Source of the DNA: GWB2-37-7 sp942492835
GTDB taxonomy: Bacteria; Bacillota; Clostridia; Lutisporales; Lutisporaceae
Direction of reading: 5' to 3'
Assembly (NCBI GenBank): GCA_942492835.1
Contig: OW818645.1
Location: 62,001-126,000 of the forward strand
DNA length: 64,000 bases
The position numbers were made by a program, and so were the translations under genes. How positions within the stretch are numbered: the stretch's first letter is position 1; every line of letters begins with the position of its first letter. The notes beneath the pieces were generated by a model, which made no database searches, was not told the DNA's origin, and saw nothing but the letters and a program-made list of their open reading frames with translations. This document shows, in pieces, positions 8,267-16,294 of the stretch.

Positions 8267-9662
8267 CTTCTAGTTGGAAGTAATATTCTTTATCAAGTAT
8301 TGGTATTTTGGTACCTCTTATTATGATTTTAGCAGTTGTAATATATTTATCCTTTGATACAATTCCTGTACTTACAAGTTTATCACCAATGTAAACCTTT
8401 TTAATAAGCTGTGACTCAAAACCATGGTGTCCGCTTTCTTCAACTATTTGTTTTCCCACCTCTAATGCTTCATTATCCCTATATATTATAGGAGCATTAG
8501 TTTTCGATATTGTAGAAGAAATCAACTCAATCTTTTTGTTTGACTTGGTACTAAAGAGAGCAAAGGTTATGGAATTTTTAGTTGTGCTAGAGTGTATATA
8601 TATATGATAATCGGTGTTATTTATGAACTTGAAATCTTGTTGACCCCAGCTTACGGCAGCATCTCGGCTAAGTGGTACATAATGTACAGTTAGGCTGTGA
8701 TTGTTTCGCTCCAACACCTGCAAGTCAGCAAGCAACACTGCATTGTACAGGGTGGTAGATACCTGGCATATTCCTCCACCAATTCCTGTATCTACTTTAC
8801 CATTTATATATACACCGGCTTCTTTAAACCCTCTTTCTGTAGTTCTTTGTCCTACGGTTTCGTTAAATGAAAAGGTATCACCAGGTGCTAGCACAGTACC
8901 TTTAATAATTGAAGCTGCCAGACGTATGTTTGAAGACCTTGAAAGATTATTTCCATCAAATTTAGTCGTATAGCTTGATATCTTTTCTCTTACACCTTGT
9001 TTTTCCAGTTTAGCAGCTGTAATTTTTGGTGCTGCCAATGTTGTTCTTAGCTTTACTGAAGTATGCCTTATGTCAGCTTGTAGCTCATTATATAACGCTT
9101 CTTTGTCAAAAATATAGCCATTCTCTTCTTTTACAATCTCAATCTTTCCATTATTATATATATATTTTGCATCCTTGGGCGGATTGAGCTTGGAATCATT
9201 AAAAATCTGTAATGCTGACATAAACTTGTTTTTATCTAGTATAAATTTTAGTGTATATTTACTACCTGAGTTTTCTATACTTTTATATTTCCATATTTGC
9301 ATAAACATATTATCTTTTGTATTAAGAATAACTTTTAAATTATTGATTATTGCAGCTTTATCTGCATAGTAACCTAGCTGCTTATAGCTAAGGTGTTGAG
9401 ATTGACATAGACCTTTGCCATCATCAAATATAATAGCTATTTCTTTATTTAACTGCTCACGCTCTATGACAGTAAGAAGTTCTTCCGCTTCTGATAAGGT
9501 TTTGTTTCCTATATCTATTTCATTAATGTATAGGTTATTTGGCAGATATTGCTGCATTTTTTGTGTAAGCTTAATTGTGTAATTTTTAATAGGTATAAAT
9601 ATGGCAATAAGTAATAGTACAGAGAGGACTATAATCCCATAGCGGACACTAAATCGTTTCAC
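8262..9662 (-). CDS. VanW-family protein with peptidoglycan-binding and G5 domains (YoaR-like)
   Basis: 466 residues with an N-terminal anchor (YGIIVLSVLLLIAIFIPI). Residues about 40-220 match the duplicated 'putative peptidoglycan binding domain 4' that precedes VanW in Firmicutes (EIDIGNKTLSEAEELL; KFILDKNKF). The VanW domain follows (SSNIRLAASIIKGTVLAPGD, GGGICQVSTTLYNA). A G5 domain ends the protein (VEESGHHGFESQLIKKVYIG). The protein is likely membrane-anchored at the outer face and works in the cell wall. The precise role of VanW domains is not settled; this one is not linked to vancomycin resistance genes here. Confidence 0.92.
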   Translation of the reverse strand: MKRFSVRYGIIVLSVLLLIAIFIPIKNYTIKLTQKMQQYLPNNLYINEIDIGNKTLSEAEELLTVIEREQLNKEIAIIFDDGKGLCQSQHLSYKQLGYYADKAAIINNLKVILNTKDNMFMQIWKYKSIENSGSKYTLKFILDKNKFMSALQIFNDSKLNPPKDAKYIYNNGKIEIVKEENGYIFDKEALYNELQADIRHTSVKLRTTLAAPKITAAKLEKQGVREKISSYTTKFDGNNLSRSSNIRLAASIIKGTVLAPGDTFSFNETVGQRTTERGFKEAGVYINGKVDTGIGGGICQVSTTLYNAVLLADLQVLERNNHSLTVHYVPLSRDAAVSWGQQDFKFINNTDYHIYIHSSTTKNSITFALFSTKSNKKIELISSTISKTNAPIIYRDNEALEVGKQIVEESGHHGFESQLIKKVYIGDKLVSTGIVSKDKYITTAKIIIRGTKIPILDKEYYFQLEE

Positions 9663-9981
9663 ATAAATCCTCCTTCATAAAATCTGTATTTATAAAATTG
9701 TATTCAAGTTTGTCTTTTTTTAGAATTATTTTAGAGATAAGCTGTAAAATATATGTTAAATATATGTGGTTGATGCTATTGCTACTATTGAAATATTACA
9801 TGATGAAGAAATAAGAAAGCTGGAGCACATGCAGGAGCTACATAGAATCAACAAAAAAAGATGTTTTTTTGCAAATACTGTTGACAATAGATGATAGTAG
9901 TATTAATATTTAAATATACCCATATGCGCATATAGGTATTAGAAGCTTTGTGTAATATATTTATAAGAGGGAAGTGATTAG
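9663..9981. other. Intergenic region upstream of second arsR
   Basis: Divergent region between the vanW-like gene and arsR. A 42-codon open frame (9766-9894, GTG start) lacks a ribosome site and overlaps the arsR promoter, so I do not call it a gene. The only clear signal is the promoter-operator at 9881-9939. Confidence 0.6.
9881..9939 (+). promoter_or_regulatory. Promoter and 24-bp ArsR operator of the arsP operon
   Basis: The -35 TTGACA (9881-9886), 17 bases, and the -10 TAATAT (9904-9909) form a strong promoter. Six bases after the -10 begins a 24-base palindrome (9916-9939; half-site ATACCCATATGC, one mismatch between halves). An almost identical arrangement precedes the DUF2703 gene at 22118-22176. 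Confidence 0.85.
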
Positions 9982-10326
9982 ATGGAAAAGCTTTTAAATA
10001 CATTTAAAGTATTATCAGATGAAACACGTGTAAGGTTGTTAGTTATGTTATATCACAAAAAGCTATGCGTATGTGAGCTATATGGAGTATTGGGAGAGTC
10101 ACAGCCGAAGGTTTCAAAGCATTTAGCAAAGTTAAGAGATATGGGATTTGTAAAAGATGAAAGGCAGGAGCAGTTTATATTTTATTATTTGAATAAGGAT
10201 AACAAGGTATTAAATTCAATTTTACAAGGAATCGTCTCTGATATTGAGAATTATCCTACTCTGTTAAAAGACCTAAAGCAGCTAGAGGGTGTAGAAAGAT
10301 TTATAGAAACGTGCAAGGTAAAATAA
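9982..10326 (+). CDS. arsR: ArsR-family metalloregulator (As(III)-type site)
   Basis: 114 residues with start ATG after AAGAGGGAAGTGATTAG. Typical ArsR winged helix: TFKVLSDETRVRLLVMLY, then KKLCVCELYGVLGESQPKVSKHLAKLRDMGFV and the wing QEQFIFYYL. The cysteine pair in LCVCEL at the start of the recognition-helix region is the classical As(III)/Sb(III)-sensing position of E. coli-type ArsR. The gene heads an operon with a permease and a thioredoxin-like protein. It should repress its own promoter through the 24-bp palindrome at 9916-9939, and by inference also the DUF2703 gene at 22.2 kb. Confidence 0.92.
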   Translation: MEKLLNTFKVLSDETRVRLLVMLYHKKLCVCELYGVLGESQPKVSKHLAKLRDMGFVKDERQEQFIFYYLNKDNKVLNSILQGIVSDIENYPTLLKDLKQLEGVERFIETCKVK

Positions 10327-10352
10327 ATATTACTTAGTAGGAAGGTGATTTT

Positions 10353-11369
10353 GTGAATTTTATAGTTCAAATATTCAGTTGGCTGAATGCACAATTGCTA
10401 AAGATGACTTGGCTCTCAGAGCTTGTGAGATTATTGGTAGAAAAAGTGTTTGGCTTATCAATGGAAACTAGACTAGGTGGAAGTATACACTTTTTCATAT
10501 ACGATACAATAAAGATTTTTATACTTTTATCAGCCCTTATATTTTTAATATCCTATATACAAAGCTACTTTCCTCCAGAGAGAACTAAAAAGCTGCTTGG
10601 TGGAATTAAGGGTATAAAAGGAAATATTCTTGGTGCGCTATTAGGAACTATTACACCATTTTGCAGTTGTTCCAGTATTCCAATTTTTATTGGTTTTGCA
10701 TCTGCTGGATTACCCTTGGGAGTAATTTTCTCATTCTTAATATCATCGCCACTAGTTGATCTAGCGTCAATGTTGATACTTACATCATTCTTTGGGGCAA
10801 AAATTGCAATAGCTTATGTAGTTGTTGGCTTGATATTGGCAGTAGCTGGTGGAACTATAATTGATAAGTTAAAATTAGAAGAGTATGTTGAAGGCTATGT
10901 TAAAGAAATTGAAAATGTGGATTTAGAACCTATGGATATGACTCGTGAAGATAGGATTTCATATTCTAAAGATCAGGTTAAGGATATTATTAAAAAAGTA
11001 TGGCTTTATGTTTTAATTGGTGTAGGTATTGGAGCAGCAATACACAATTGGATACCGCAAAGTGTGGTAGAAAATGTTGTAGGTGTTAATAATCCTTTTG
11101 CAGTTTTGTTAGCAACTGCTATAGGAATACCAATGTATGCTGATATATTTGGAACAATCCCCATTGCAGAAGCACTATTCGCAAAGGGAGTTGGAGTAGG
11201 TACTGTTTTATCCTTTATGATGGCTGTAACAGCATTATCTCTACCATCTATGATTTTACTAAGCAAGGTGGTAAAGCCAAAGCTTTTAGGAATATTTATT
11301 ACTATAGTAGCTATTGGTATAATCATAATAGGTTACTTATTTAATGTATTCTCATTTATATTAATTTAA
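10353..11369 (+). CDS. ArsP/DUF318-type permease
   Basis: 338 residues with GTG start after AGGAAGGTGATT. The protein has about eight hydrophobic segments in two halves. The first half contains the family signature GTITPFCSCSSIPIFIGFASAGLPLG, with a Cys-Ser-Cys group in the membrane. The second half repeats the pattern (GIPMYADIFGTIPIAEALFAKG). In characterised ArsP proteins these cysteines carry trivalent organoarsenicals out of the cell. The position between an As-type arsR and a CxxC thioredoxin-like gene fits that role. The exact substrate (methylarsenite or another soft metal species) is not shown by sequence. Confidence 0.85.
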   Translation: MNFIVQIFSWLNAQLLKMTWLSELVRLLVEKVFGLSMETRLGGSIHFFIYDTIKIFILLSALIFLISYIQSYFPPERTKKLLGGIKGIKGNILGALLGTITPFCSCSSIPIFIGFASAGLPLGVIFSFLISSPLVDLASMLILTSFFGAKIAIAYVVVGLILAVAGGTIIDKLKLEEYVEGYVKEIENVDLEPMDMTREDRISYSKDQVKDIIKKVWLYVLIGVGIGAAIHNWIPQSVVENVVGVNNPFAVLLATAIGIPMYADIFGTIPIAEALFAKGVGVGTVLSFMMAVTALSLPSMILLSKVVKPKLLGIFITIVAIGIIIIGYLFNVFSFILI

Positions 11370-11385
11370 AAATAGGAGGAATATT

Positions 11386-11619
11386 ATGGAAATCAAGATT
11401 TTAGGTAGCGGTTGTATGAACTGCAAGAAGCTGTATGCAAATACAGAAGCAGCTGTAAAAGAGCTGGGAGTCGATATAAAGATAACAAAGGTGGAAGACT
11501 TCAAGGAGATTATGAAGTATGGAGTAATGAGAACACCAGCAATAGTTATTGATGAAAAGGTTAAAGCATTTGGCAAGATATCTACAGTAGAGGAAATAAA
11601 GAAGTTTATTCAAGAATAG
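11386..11619 (+). CDS. Thioredoxin-like redox-active disulfide protein
   Basis: 77 residues with start ATG after AGGAGGAATATT. This is a minimal thioredoxin fold: strand MEIKILGSG, active site CMNC (GCMNCKKLY), and the cis-proline motif MRTPAIVIDEKV, then FGKISTVEEIKKFI. It matches the small 'redox-active disulfide protein 2' family often encoded beside DUF318 permeases. A role in reducing the permease cysteines or delivering a bound metalloid is an inference from context. It is last in the arsR operon, and its stop codon overlaps the terminator. Confidence 0.85.
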   Translation: MEIKILGSGCMNCKKLYANTEAAVKELGVDIKITKVEDFKEIMKYGVMRTPAIVIDEKVKAFGKISTVEEIKKFIQE

Positions 11620-11640
11620 GTTTAAGCCTATTCTTTTTCT
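11613..11640 (+). terminator. Terminator of the arsR-permease operon
   Basis: AGAATAGG pairs with CCTATTCT across TTTAAG and is followed by TTTTTCTTT, a classical intrinsic terminator overlapping the stop of the thioredoxin-like gene. Confidence 0.9.
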
Positions 11641-11695
11641 TTGCTTATTTAAGGTATAATAAATTAAGTATATTCTTAAAAGGAGTTGCAATGAT

Positions 11696-12298
11696 ATGCA
11701 TATTTTTGAATACGGACAAAAGGAAATAGAATATTTAAAAAGTAAGGATAAGAAGCTATGCGTTGCCATAGACAGGATAGGTATTATAGAACGAGAAATT
11801 ATACCCGATACATTTATTGCATTGATTTCTAGCGTTGTAGGACAGCAAATCTCAAGCAAAGCTGCCGATACTGTATGGAACAGATTGCTTGAATTAGTTG
11901 GCAGCATTAGCCCGGAAAGCTTAGAGAAAACCGATATAGCAAAAATACAAACTTGTGGTATGTCACTTCGTAAGGCTGGATACATAAAGGGAATTGCAGA
12001 AGCGGCTATATCAGGAGAAGTTGATTTCGTTATGCTTCATACTATGACAGATGAAGAAATAATTAAGAAGCTTTCTTCACTTCATGGGGTAGGAGAATGG
12101 ACCGCTGAAATGTTGCTTATTTTTTCTTTGAATCGGCTTAATGTTGTTAGTTTTAAGGATTTAGCAATACGCAGGGGTATGATGAAGCTGTATGGATTGA
12201 AAGAACTGCCAATAGATAAGTTTGAGAGATATAGGAAACGGTATTCACCTTATGGCTCAGTTGCATCCTTGTATTTGTGGGCTTTGTCTGTGGAGTAG
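11696..12298 (+). CDS. AlkA-like DNA-3-methyladenine glycosylase (HhH-GPD)
   Basis: 200 residues with start ATG after AAAAGGAGTTGCAATGAT. The HhH-GPD core is complete: PDTFIALISSVVGQQISSKAA, then helix-hairpin-helix LSSLHGVGEWTAEMLLIFSL and the catalytic aspartate region FKDLAIRRG. It excises alkylated purines by N-glycosidic cleavage. The protein is shorter than E. coli AlkA because it lacks the N-terminal beta domain, as is usual in clostridia. The last 23 codons (KRYSPYGSVASLYLWALSVE) recur twice downstream at 13773 and 18414 as gene-end remnants, which makes this gene end look like a repeated insertion target. Confidence 0.92.
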   Translation: MHIFEYGQKEIEYLKSKDKKLCVAIDRIGIIEREIIPDTFIALISSVVGQQISSKAADTVWNRLLELVGSISPESLEKTDIAKIQTCGMSLRKAGYIKGIAEAAISGEVDFVMLHTMTDEEIIKKLSSLHGVGEWTAEMLLIFSLNRLNVVSFKDLAIRRGMMKLYGLKELPIDKFERYRKRYSPYGSVASLYLWALSVE

Positions 12299-12356
12299 GG
12301 TTGAGGAATGTTAGGTTTAAGTATAGATAGATTTCAATTTGATAGGAGGAAATAAA

Positions 12357-12962
12357 ATGGGATTATTTGGACCATCTAAAAATGAAGTATGGAAACAACT
12401 GAGCGAGGAAATAAATGCAGATTTAGTTGAAGGTGGATTTTGGAAAGGAAATAGAGTTGAAGCAAAGCATAATAACTGGATGCTCTATTTGGATACATAT
12501 ACAGTTTCTACTGGAAAATCCTCTGTAACATATACGCGGATGAGGGCTCCTTTTGTCAATAGTAATAGTTTCTTCTTTAAAATATATAAGAATGGACTAT
12601 TTTCAGATATTGGCAAAGTTTTTGGAATGCAAGATATTGAGGTAGGTTATGAAGAATTTGACAACGATTATATTATACAAGGTAATAAAGAGGATTTGGT
12701 GGTAAAGCTTTTTTCTAATCCTAAGATAAGAGAACTTATAACAGTTCAGCCAAGGATTAGCTTAGAGATTAAGAACGATGAAGGCTTTTGGGGTCCCAAA
12801 TTTAATGATAATGAAAGTGAACTATATTTCTTAGTAGTAGGGGTAATAAAAGAGGTATCTTTGTTGAAAAGCCTTTTTGAATTGTTTAGTGAAGTATTAG
12901 AGGAATTAGAATTAATCGGAAGTGCTAGTAATGAAGCTACTGATGTACAATTATATAAATAG
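12357..12962 (+). CDS. Hypothetical protein (DUF3137-like)
   Basis: 201 residues from ATG 12357, which follows TAGGAGGAAATAAA; the upstream in-frame ATG at 12339 has no RBS. No signal peptide or membrane segment. Sequence such as MRAPFVNSNSFFFKIYKNGL and FDNDYIIQGNKEDLVVKLFSNPKIRELI resembles proteins in which a phospholipid-scramblase-like or DUF3137-like beta domain is followed by 'F+VKSND...LL' sequence. I cannot assign a function. It is the first cargo gene after the glycosylase gene, on the same strand. Confidence 0.55.
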   Translation: MGLFGPSKNEVWKQLSEEINADLVEGGFWKGNRVEAKHNNWMLYLDTYTVSTGKSSVTYTRMRAPFVNSNSFFFKIYKNGLFSDIGKVFGMQDIEVGYEEFDNDYIIQGNKEDLVVKLFSNPKIRELITVQPRISLEIKNDEGFWGPKFNDNESELYFLVVGVIKEVSLLKSLFELFSEVLEELELIGSASNEATDVQLYK

Positions 12963-13011
12963 TATATGATAATTGAAATATGTGAGTATTTAAAATAAAG
13001 GGGTGAAATGC

Positions 13012-13719
13012 TTGAAAAAAAGATTTATTTTTATACTAGCTTTATCACTAATATTTCTTTTAACATCATGTACAAAAGATAGCCAAGGTAATGGGCCCTT
13101 AAGTAATAATAATGTGACTAGTAAAAATGGTAAAGAAGATATATCTTCACTTATTCCAGATGGTTGGCATATACTTCAAAGAGCTGAGGGGAAACCTGAA
13201 GAAGCAGAAGGTGATTTAAACAATGACGGTATAAATGATATTGCAATTGTAATAGAAGAGACTAATAAATCCATAGAAGCAGCACCCAAGAGAGCACTAA
13301 TGGTTGTGTTTGGAAATAAGGATAAAACATATACATTATCAGTAATCGCAGAAAATGCAATATTAAAGGCTGATGAGGGAGGCGTTTTTGGTGATCCATT
13401 AGAAGGAATATCTATAGATCGAGGCTCACTTTTGATATCATTTTATGGGGGTAGTAACTGGAGATGGTATCGTACATACAGATTTAGATTTCAAGATAAT
13501 GATTGGTATCTTATAGGAGCAACACTTGGCTCATATTTTACAGGTAATGCAACAGAGGAAAATGCTGATGAGGAAGATTACAACTTACTCACAGGTGATT
13601 ATATAACGAAGAAAGCTGATGAAAAGGGCAATATACAAACAACAAAAGGTAACAGAGGCAAGAAAGAACTCTTAAAGCTTAAAGACTTTGTAGCAAATTC
13701 AGAAGAAATCCAATTTTGA
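13012..13719 (+). CDS. Lipoprotein with calcium-site-like repeat
   Basis: 235 residues from TTG 13012, seven bases after AAAGGGGTG; a GTG at 13003 overlaps the ribosome site. The signal peptide KKRFIFILALSLIFLLTSC ends in a lipobox with Cys as the lipid-modified residue. GDLNNDGINDIAIVIEE is an FG-GAP/dockerin-like D-x-N-x-D-G loop. GSNWRWYRTYRFRFQDNDWYLIG matches the C-terminal part of extracellular proteins of unknown function found widely in Firmicutes. The protein is likely anchored on the outer membrane face. Its role is unknown. Confidence 0.7.
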   Translation: MKKRFIFILALSLIFLLTSCTKDSQGNGPLSNNNVTSKNGKEDISSLIPDGWHILQRAEGKPEEAEGDLNNDGINDIAIVIEETNKSIEAAPKRALMVVFGNKDKTYTLSVIAENAILKADEGGVFGDPLEGISIDRGSLLISFYGGSNWRWYRTYRFRFQDNDWYLIGATLGSYFTGNATEENADEEDYNLLTGDYITKKADEKGNIQTTKGNRGKKELLKLKDFVANSEEIQF

Positions 13720-13772
13720 TAAAATGCATCGGATATGATTCAGACTGGCTTGCATTTACGTGGATAGAAGCC

Positions 13773-14013
13773 TGGTACATTAATGTATAGGAAGAGATAT
13801 TCACCATATGGATCTGTTGCGTCTTTGTATTTGTGGGATTTGTCCGTGGAATAGCGTTGAGGAATGTAATGAAGGAGTTTAAACACCTTTTTAGCTTTTG
13901 CGAGCGGAGAGGTGTTTTTTGTATGGGTATAATTATGTTTAAATATTATGGGAATTTTGGTATTATATATATAGAAAAAGGTTTGTTTATGTAGTGAGAT
14001 ATTAGATATTTAT
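13773..14013 (+). repeat. 241-bp direct repeat, copy B: glycosylase 3' end remnant plus terminator
   Basis: Bases from 13784 encode YRKRYSPYGSVASLYLWDLSVE and a stop, the same C-terminus as the intact glycosylase gene (stop 12298), without the rest of the gene. A hairpin follows with arms ACACCT/AGGTGT and a T-tract near 13883-13920, plus about 90 more bases. The whole block recurs at 18414-18655 at over 90% identity by eye. It is either a remnant of another glycosylase allele or an attachment-type duplication of the gene end. Confidence 0.85.
13882..13921 (+). terminator. Displaced terminator within repeat copy B
   Basis: ACACCTTTTT...AGAGGTGTTTTTT forms a terminator-like hairpin. Its position after the glycosylase gene-end remnant suggests that it was the original terminator of a glycosylase gene. 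Confidence 0.65.
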
Positions 14014-14046
14014 TTTACAAATATTTATTCATGAGGGGAAGAAACT

Positions 14047-14619
14047 ATGGAATTGGTTGAATTAATCAAAAAATATAATCCAAGCAATGAGCAAGAAAAA
14101 AAAGATAAAGAGATGATTTTATATTCAATAGAAACATTTGATGATGTTCTTACTAGAAATAATAGAATTATGCACATGACAAGTACAGCTTTTGTAGTAA
14201 ATAAAAAAAGAGATAAGGTATTAATGGTATATCATAACATATATAATGCATGGTCATTGACAGGTGGACATGCTGACGGAGAAGAGAATTTATTGTCTGT
14301 AGCTATAAAAGAAGCAAAGGAAGAAACAGGAATTACCAATATTTCACCAATTATTTCAGATATCTTTTCTTTAGATGTATTGCCTACAATAGGTCATACA
14401 AGAAGAGGTGAGTATATTTCAGGTCATTTACATTTATCTGTTTCTTACTTATTAGAGGCTGATGAAGAGGACACATTATTTATTAAACCAGATGAAAATA
14501 GTGATGTCAAATGGATTCCAATAGATCAAATAAATGAGTATTCAGATGAAGCTCATATGAGAAAAATATATGATAAGCTTATATCAAAAGCTAAAATATT
14601 GTTTTGTAGGAATATTTAA
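14047..14619 (+). CDS. Nudix hydrolase
   Basis: 190 residues with start ATG after ATGAGGGGAAGAAACT. The Nudix box is GHADGEENLLSVAIKEAKEETGI, which fits G-x5-E-x7-RE-U-x-EE-x-G-U except that Lys replaces the Arg; the metal-binding glutamates EE are intact. The upstream strand HMTSTAFVVNKKRDKVLMVYH is also typical. These enzymes cleave nucleoside diphosphate-linked substrates with Mg or Mn. The length and the IPIDQINEYSDEAHMRKIYDKL ending fit general NUDIX house-cleaning hydrolases. It is the first gene after repeat copy B in the cargo array. Confidence 0.85.
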   Translation: MELVELIKKYNPSNEQEKKDKEMILYSIETFDDVLTRNNRIMHMTSTAFVVNKKRDKVLMVYHNIYNAWSLTGGHADGEENLLSVAIKEAKEETGITNISPIISDIFSLDVLPTIGHTRRGEYISGHLHLSVSYLLEADEEDTLFIKPDENSDVKWIPIDQINEYSDEAHMRKIYDKLISKAKILFCRNI

Positions 14620-14660
14620 GGGAGTGACCTCCTTGTCGGTCTCTGGCTCCGCGGGTCGCC

Positions 14661-14780
14661 CTACATCACCTAACAATGCACTCACGCTGACGGGCTAAAG
14701 CCACACCCCTTCACCGGGTGGCGAACACCACTAAGAAGATAGTCTAGGAATCCGTTTCAGAGCCATCGTGAGTGTGAGAC
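14661..14780 (+). repeat. Intergenic inverted-repeat element, copy 1 (complete)
   Basis: A GC-richer stretch unlike its surroundings. CACTCACG (14679-14686) is complementary to CGTGAGTG (14767-14774), and GGCT (14693-14696) to AGCC (14761-14764). The left part (19 bases, 14671-14689) recurs exactly at 16110-16128; the right part (14703-14716 exact, then diverged) recurs at 15404. It does not encode protein. It may be a small non-autonomous mobile element or a structured RNA. Confidence 0.6.
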
Positions 14781-14898
14781 ATAATACGATAGCCCAGGCA
14801 TTTGTATACAATAATGACATTATGTAAGAACGGTTTGTGCTAGGTAGAACAATGATATGATCATGGAATAATTATTTTATGTGAGGGAGAGGTATTTA

Positions 14899-15270
14899 AT
14901 GAAACTAAACACAAAAATAATCATAACTATCTGTTTATTTGCTGTTATGTCCATATTCAATGGTTGCTCTAGCAAAGAGGTGAACAATGATGTGATGTTT
15001 GGGAAATATATAAGTTCAGAAGATAGGTTTTCATGTGTTACTTTAGAAGCTAATAATAAGTTTATTATAACATTTAATGTTACTTCATCTTACATAGGAT
15101 TTGGTGACTTTTCAGTTGTTGATGACATGCTTACCCTCAATGATACGGGAATTAAAGAGAAGCCAAAACAATACAAATTTAAAATTAATGGAGATAGTTT
15201 GATATTTGAAAGCGGAGAATTTGCCAGTAAATTTTTTATGCAAGGAGAAGTATTTAAATTAAAAATATGA
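14899..15270 (+). CDS. Small lipoprotein
   Basis: 123 residues from ATG 14899, which follows GTGAGGGAGAGGTATTTA; a GTG at 14881 is in frame but overlaps the ribosome site. The signal peptide KLNTKIIITICLFAVMSIFNGC ends in a lipobox. The mature part (MFGKYISSEDRFSCVTLEANNKFIITF...LTLNDTGIKEKPKQYKFKINGDSLIF) reads like a small beta-barrel of the lipocalin-like or DUF-type 'G+Y.. F..L' proteins found in clostridial lipoproteins. Function unknown. It is a cargo gene in the array that starts at the glycosylase gene. Confidence 0.7.
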   Translation: MKLNTKIIITICLFAVMSIFNGCSSKEVNNDVMFGKYISSEDRFSCVTLEANNKFIITFNVTSSYIGFGDFSVVDDMLTLNDTGIKEKPKQYKFKINGDSLIFESGEFASKFFMQGEVFKLKI

Positions 15271-15403
15271 TGAATAAACAATGAGTGATTAGAATTATAT
15301 AGACTACAACAAAATTAAGACACATCGCCATTGTTCATGGATAGCCTATTAGTTTATAGAGGATTAATAATCTAAATAAGAACGAGTAGCTTTTGGTAAA
15401 TTT

Positions 15404-15490
15404 ACACCCCTTCACCGAGTGACAAGCACCGCCAAGGATAAGATTTCTAGGGTCCGGCTCAGAAGTGTCGTAAGTGCGAGGGCTTGGCTC
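15404..15490 (+). repeat. Intergenic inverted-repeat element, copy 2 (right part)
   Basis: ACACCCCTTCACCG (15404-15417) is identical to 14703-14716. The following about 70 bases align with 14717-14780 at roughly 70% identity by eye. The left part of the element is missing here. Confidence 0.55.
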
Positions 15491-15518
15491 TGGAGAATTA
15501 TATGAGAGGAGCACATTT

Positions 15519-16070
15519 ATGAGATTACTTCAAATCCTTATAATACCAATACTGATGATTACTGATTATGCCTTGACCATTTGGGGCGCAGTTCTGTCAA
15601 GAAAGCAATACGCCTTACACTTTAAAACTAAGATATATGAACTTAATCCTATGTGGCAGAAAGATGTAGAAAAACTAAAGTTTTTCAGTCTAAAACATAT
15701 GGTTGCTGTGGTAATTGTAACAGGTTATTTCTTGTTAATTGCGTTGATTTTTCCTGAAGAGTACAATAGAATTTTCTCACTAGTACTTGGAATGGTTACT
15801 ATACCATTCCTAACAATAATAGGACGACATATGTCGAATGTTCTATTATTTTCCTTCCTTATTTTGAATCCAGGTGAAGTTGAAGGAGAAGTTGCTATTT
15901 CAAAATTACTCACAAATAAAACATCACAGTATAACATTTTGCCTTATATATTTATCATTGGAATAATATACTTTTATACATATTCAGATTTTGTACTTGG
16001 TGGGGTCTTAGGTTGTACTATACTGTTTTTTGAACATTACATTTGGAAGGCTAGATATGATAAGAAGTAA
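15519..16070 (+). CDS. Hypothetical membrane protein
   Basis: 183 residues from ATG 15519, eight bases after GAGAGGAG. A longer frame back to GTG 15474 would begin inside a repeat and is unlikely. About five hydrophobic segments are visible: LLQILIIPILMITDYALTIW, MVAVVIVTGYFLLIALIF, FSLVLGMVTIPFLTIIG, ILPYIFIIGIIYFYTY and FVLGGVLGCTILFFEHYIW. No known family motif was recognised. The gene is flanked by the right part of a repeat element upstream and the left part of the same element downstream, as if inserted next to it. Confidence 0.6.
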   Translation: MRLLQILIIPILMITDYALTIWGAVLSRKQYALHFKTKIYELNPMWQKDVEKLKFFSLKHMVAVVIVTGYFLLIALIFPEEYNRIFSLVLGMVTIPFLTIIGRHMSNVLLFSFLILNPGEVEGEVAISKLLTNKTSQYNILPYIFIIGIIYFYTYSDFVLGGVLGCTILFFEHYIWKARYDKK

Positions 16071-16109
16071 AAGTGGTATATAAAGAAAGGAAATACCTAT
16101 TATTCCATA

Positions 16110-16128
16110 TAACAATGCACTCACGCTG
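16110..16128 (+). repeat. Intergenic element, copy 3 (left part, 19 bases)
   Basis: TAACAATGCACTCACGCTG is identical to 14671-14689. The rest of the element is absent. Bases 16071-16294 otherwise hold only the RBS of the next gene. Confidence 0.55.
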
Positions 16129-16294
16129 TTTGTGGACAACTAATAATGAGTCATACGTTTTCAAACTTTATGGAAAAAGTCAAGGGGCATTATGGACCTA
16201 TTGAATAGAAATATTTGATAATAGATATAAAATGTCTTATATAAATGAGATGATGATAATATGATAAATTTAAAACAACTAAGGAGGCATTATC

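Larger units (their letters stand above)
13720..14046. other. Intergenic region with glycosylase gene-end copy B
   Basis: A 327-base stretch without an intact gene. Most of it is the 241-base repeat at 13773-14013 described separately. The remainder (13720-13772 and 14014-14046) shows only the RBS of the Nudix gene. Confidence 0.7.

Noticed and set aside
9766..9894. 42-codon frame upstream of the second arsR
   Set aside because: GTG start without a ribosome site, and it overlaps the -35 of a strong promoter.
14661..14780. Integron attC-like site (CCTAAC... with inverted arms) in a row of small cassette-like genes
   Set aside because: The left CCTAACAA looks like an attC core, but no matching GTTRRRY core is found on the right and the stem is imperfect. 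No integrase of the IntI type is in the window.
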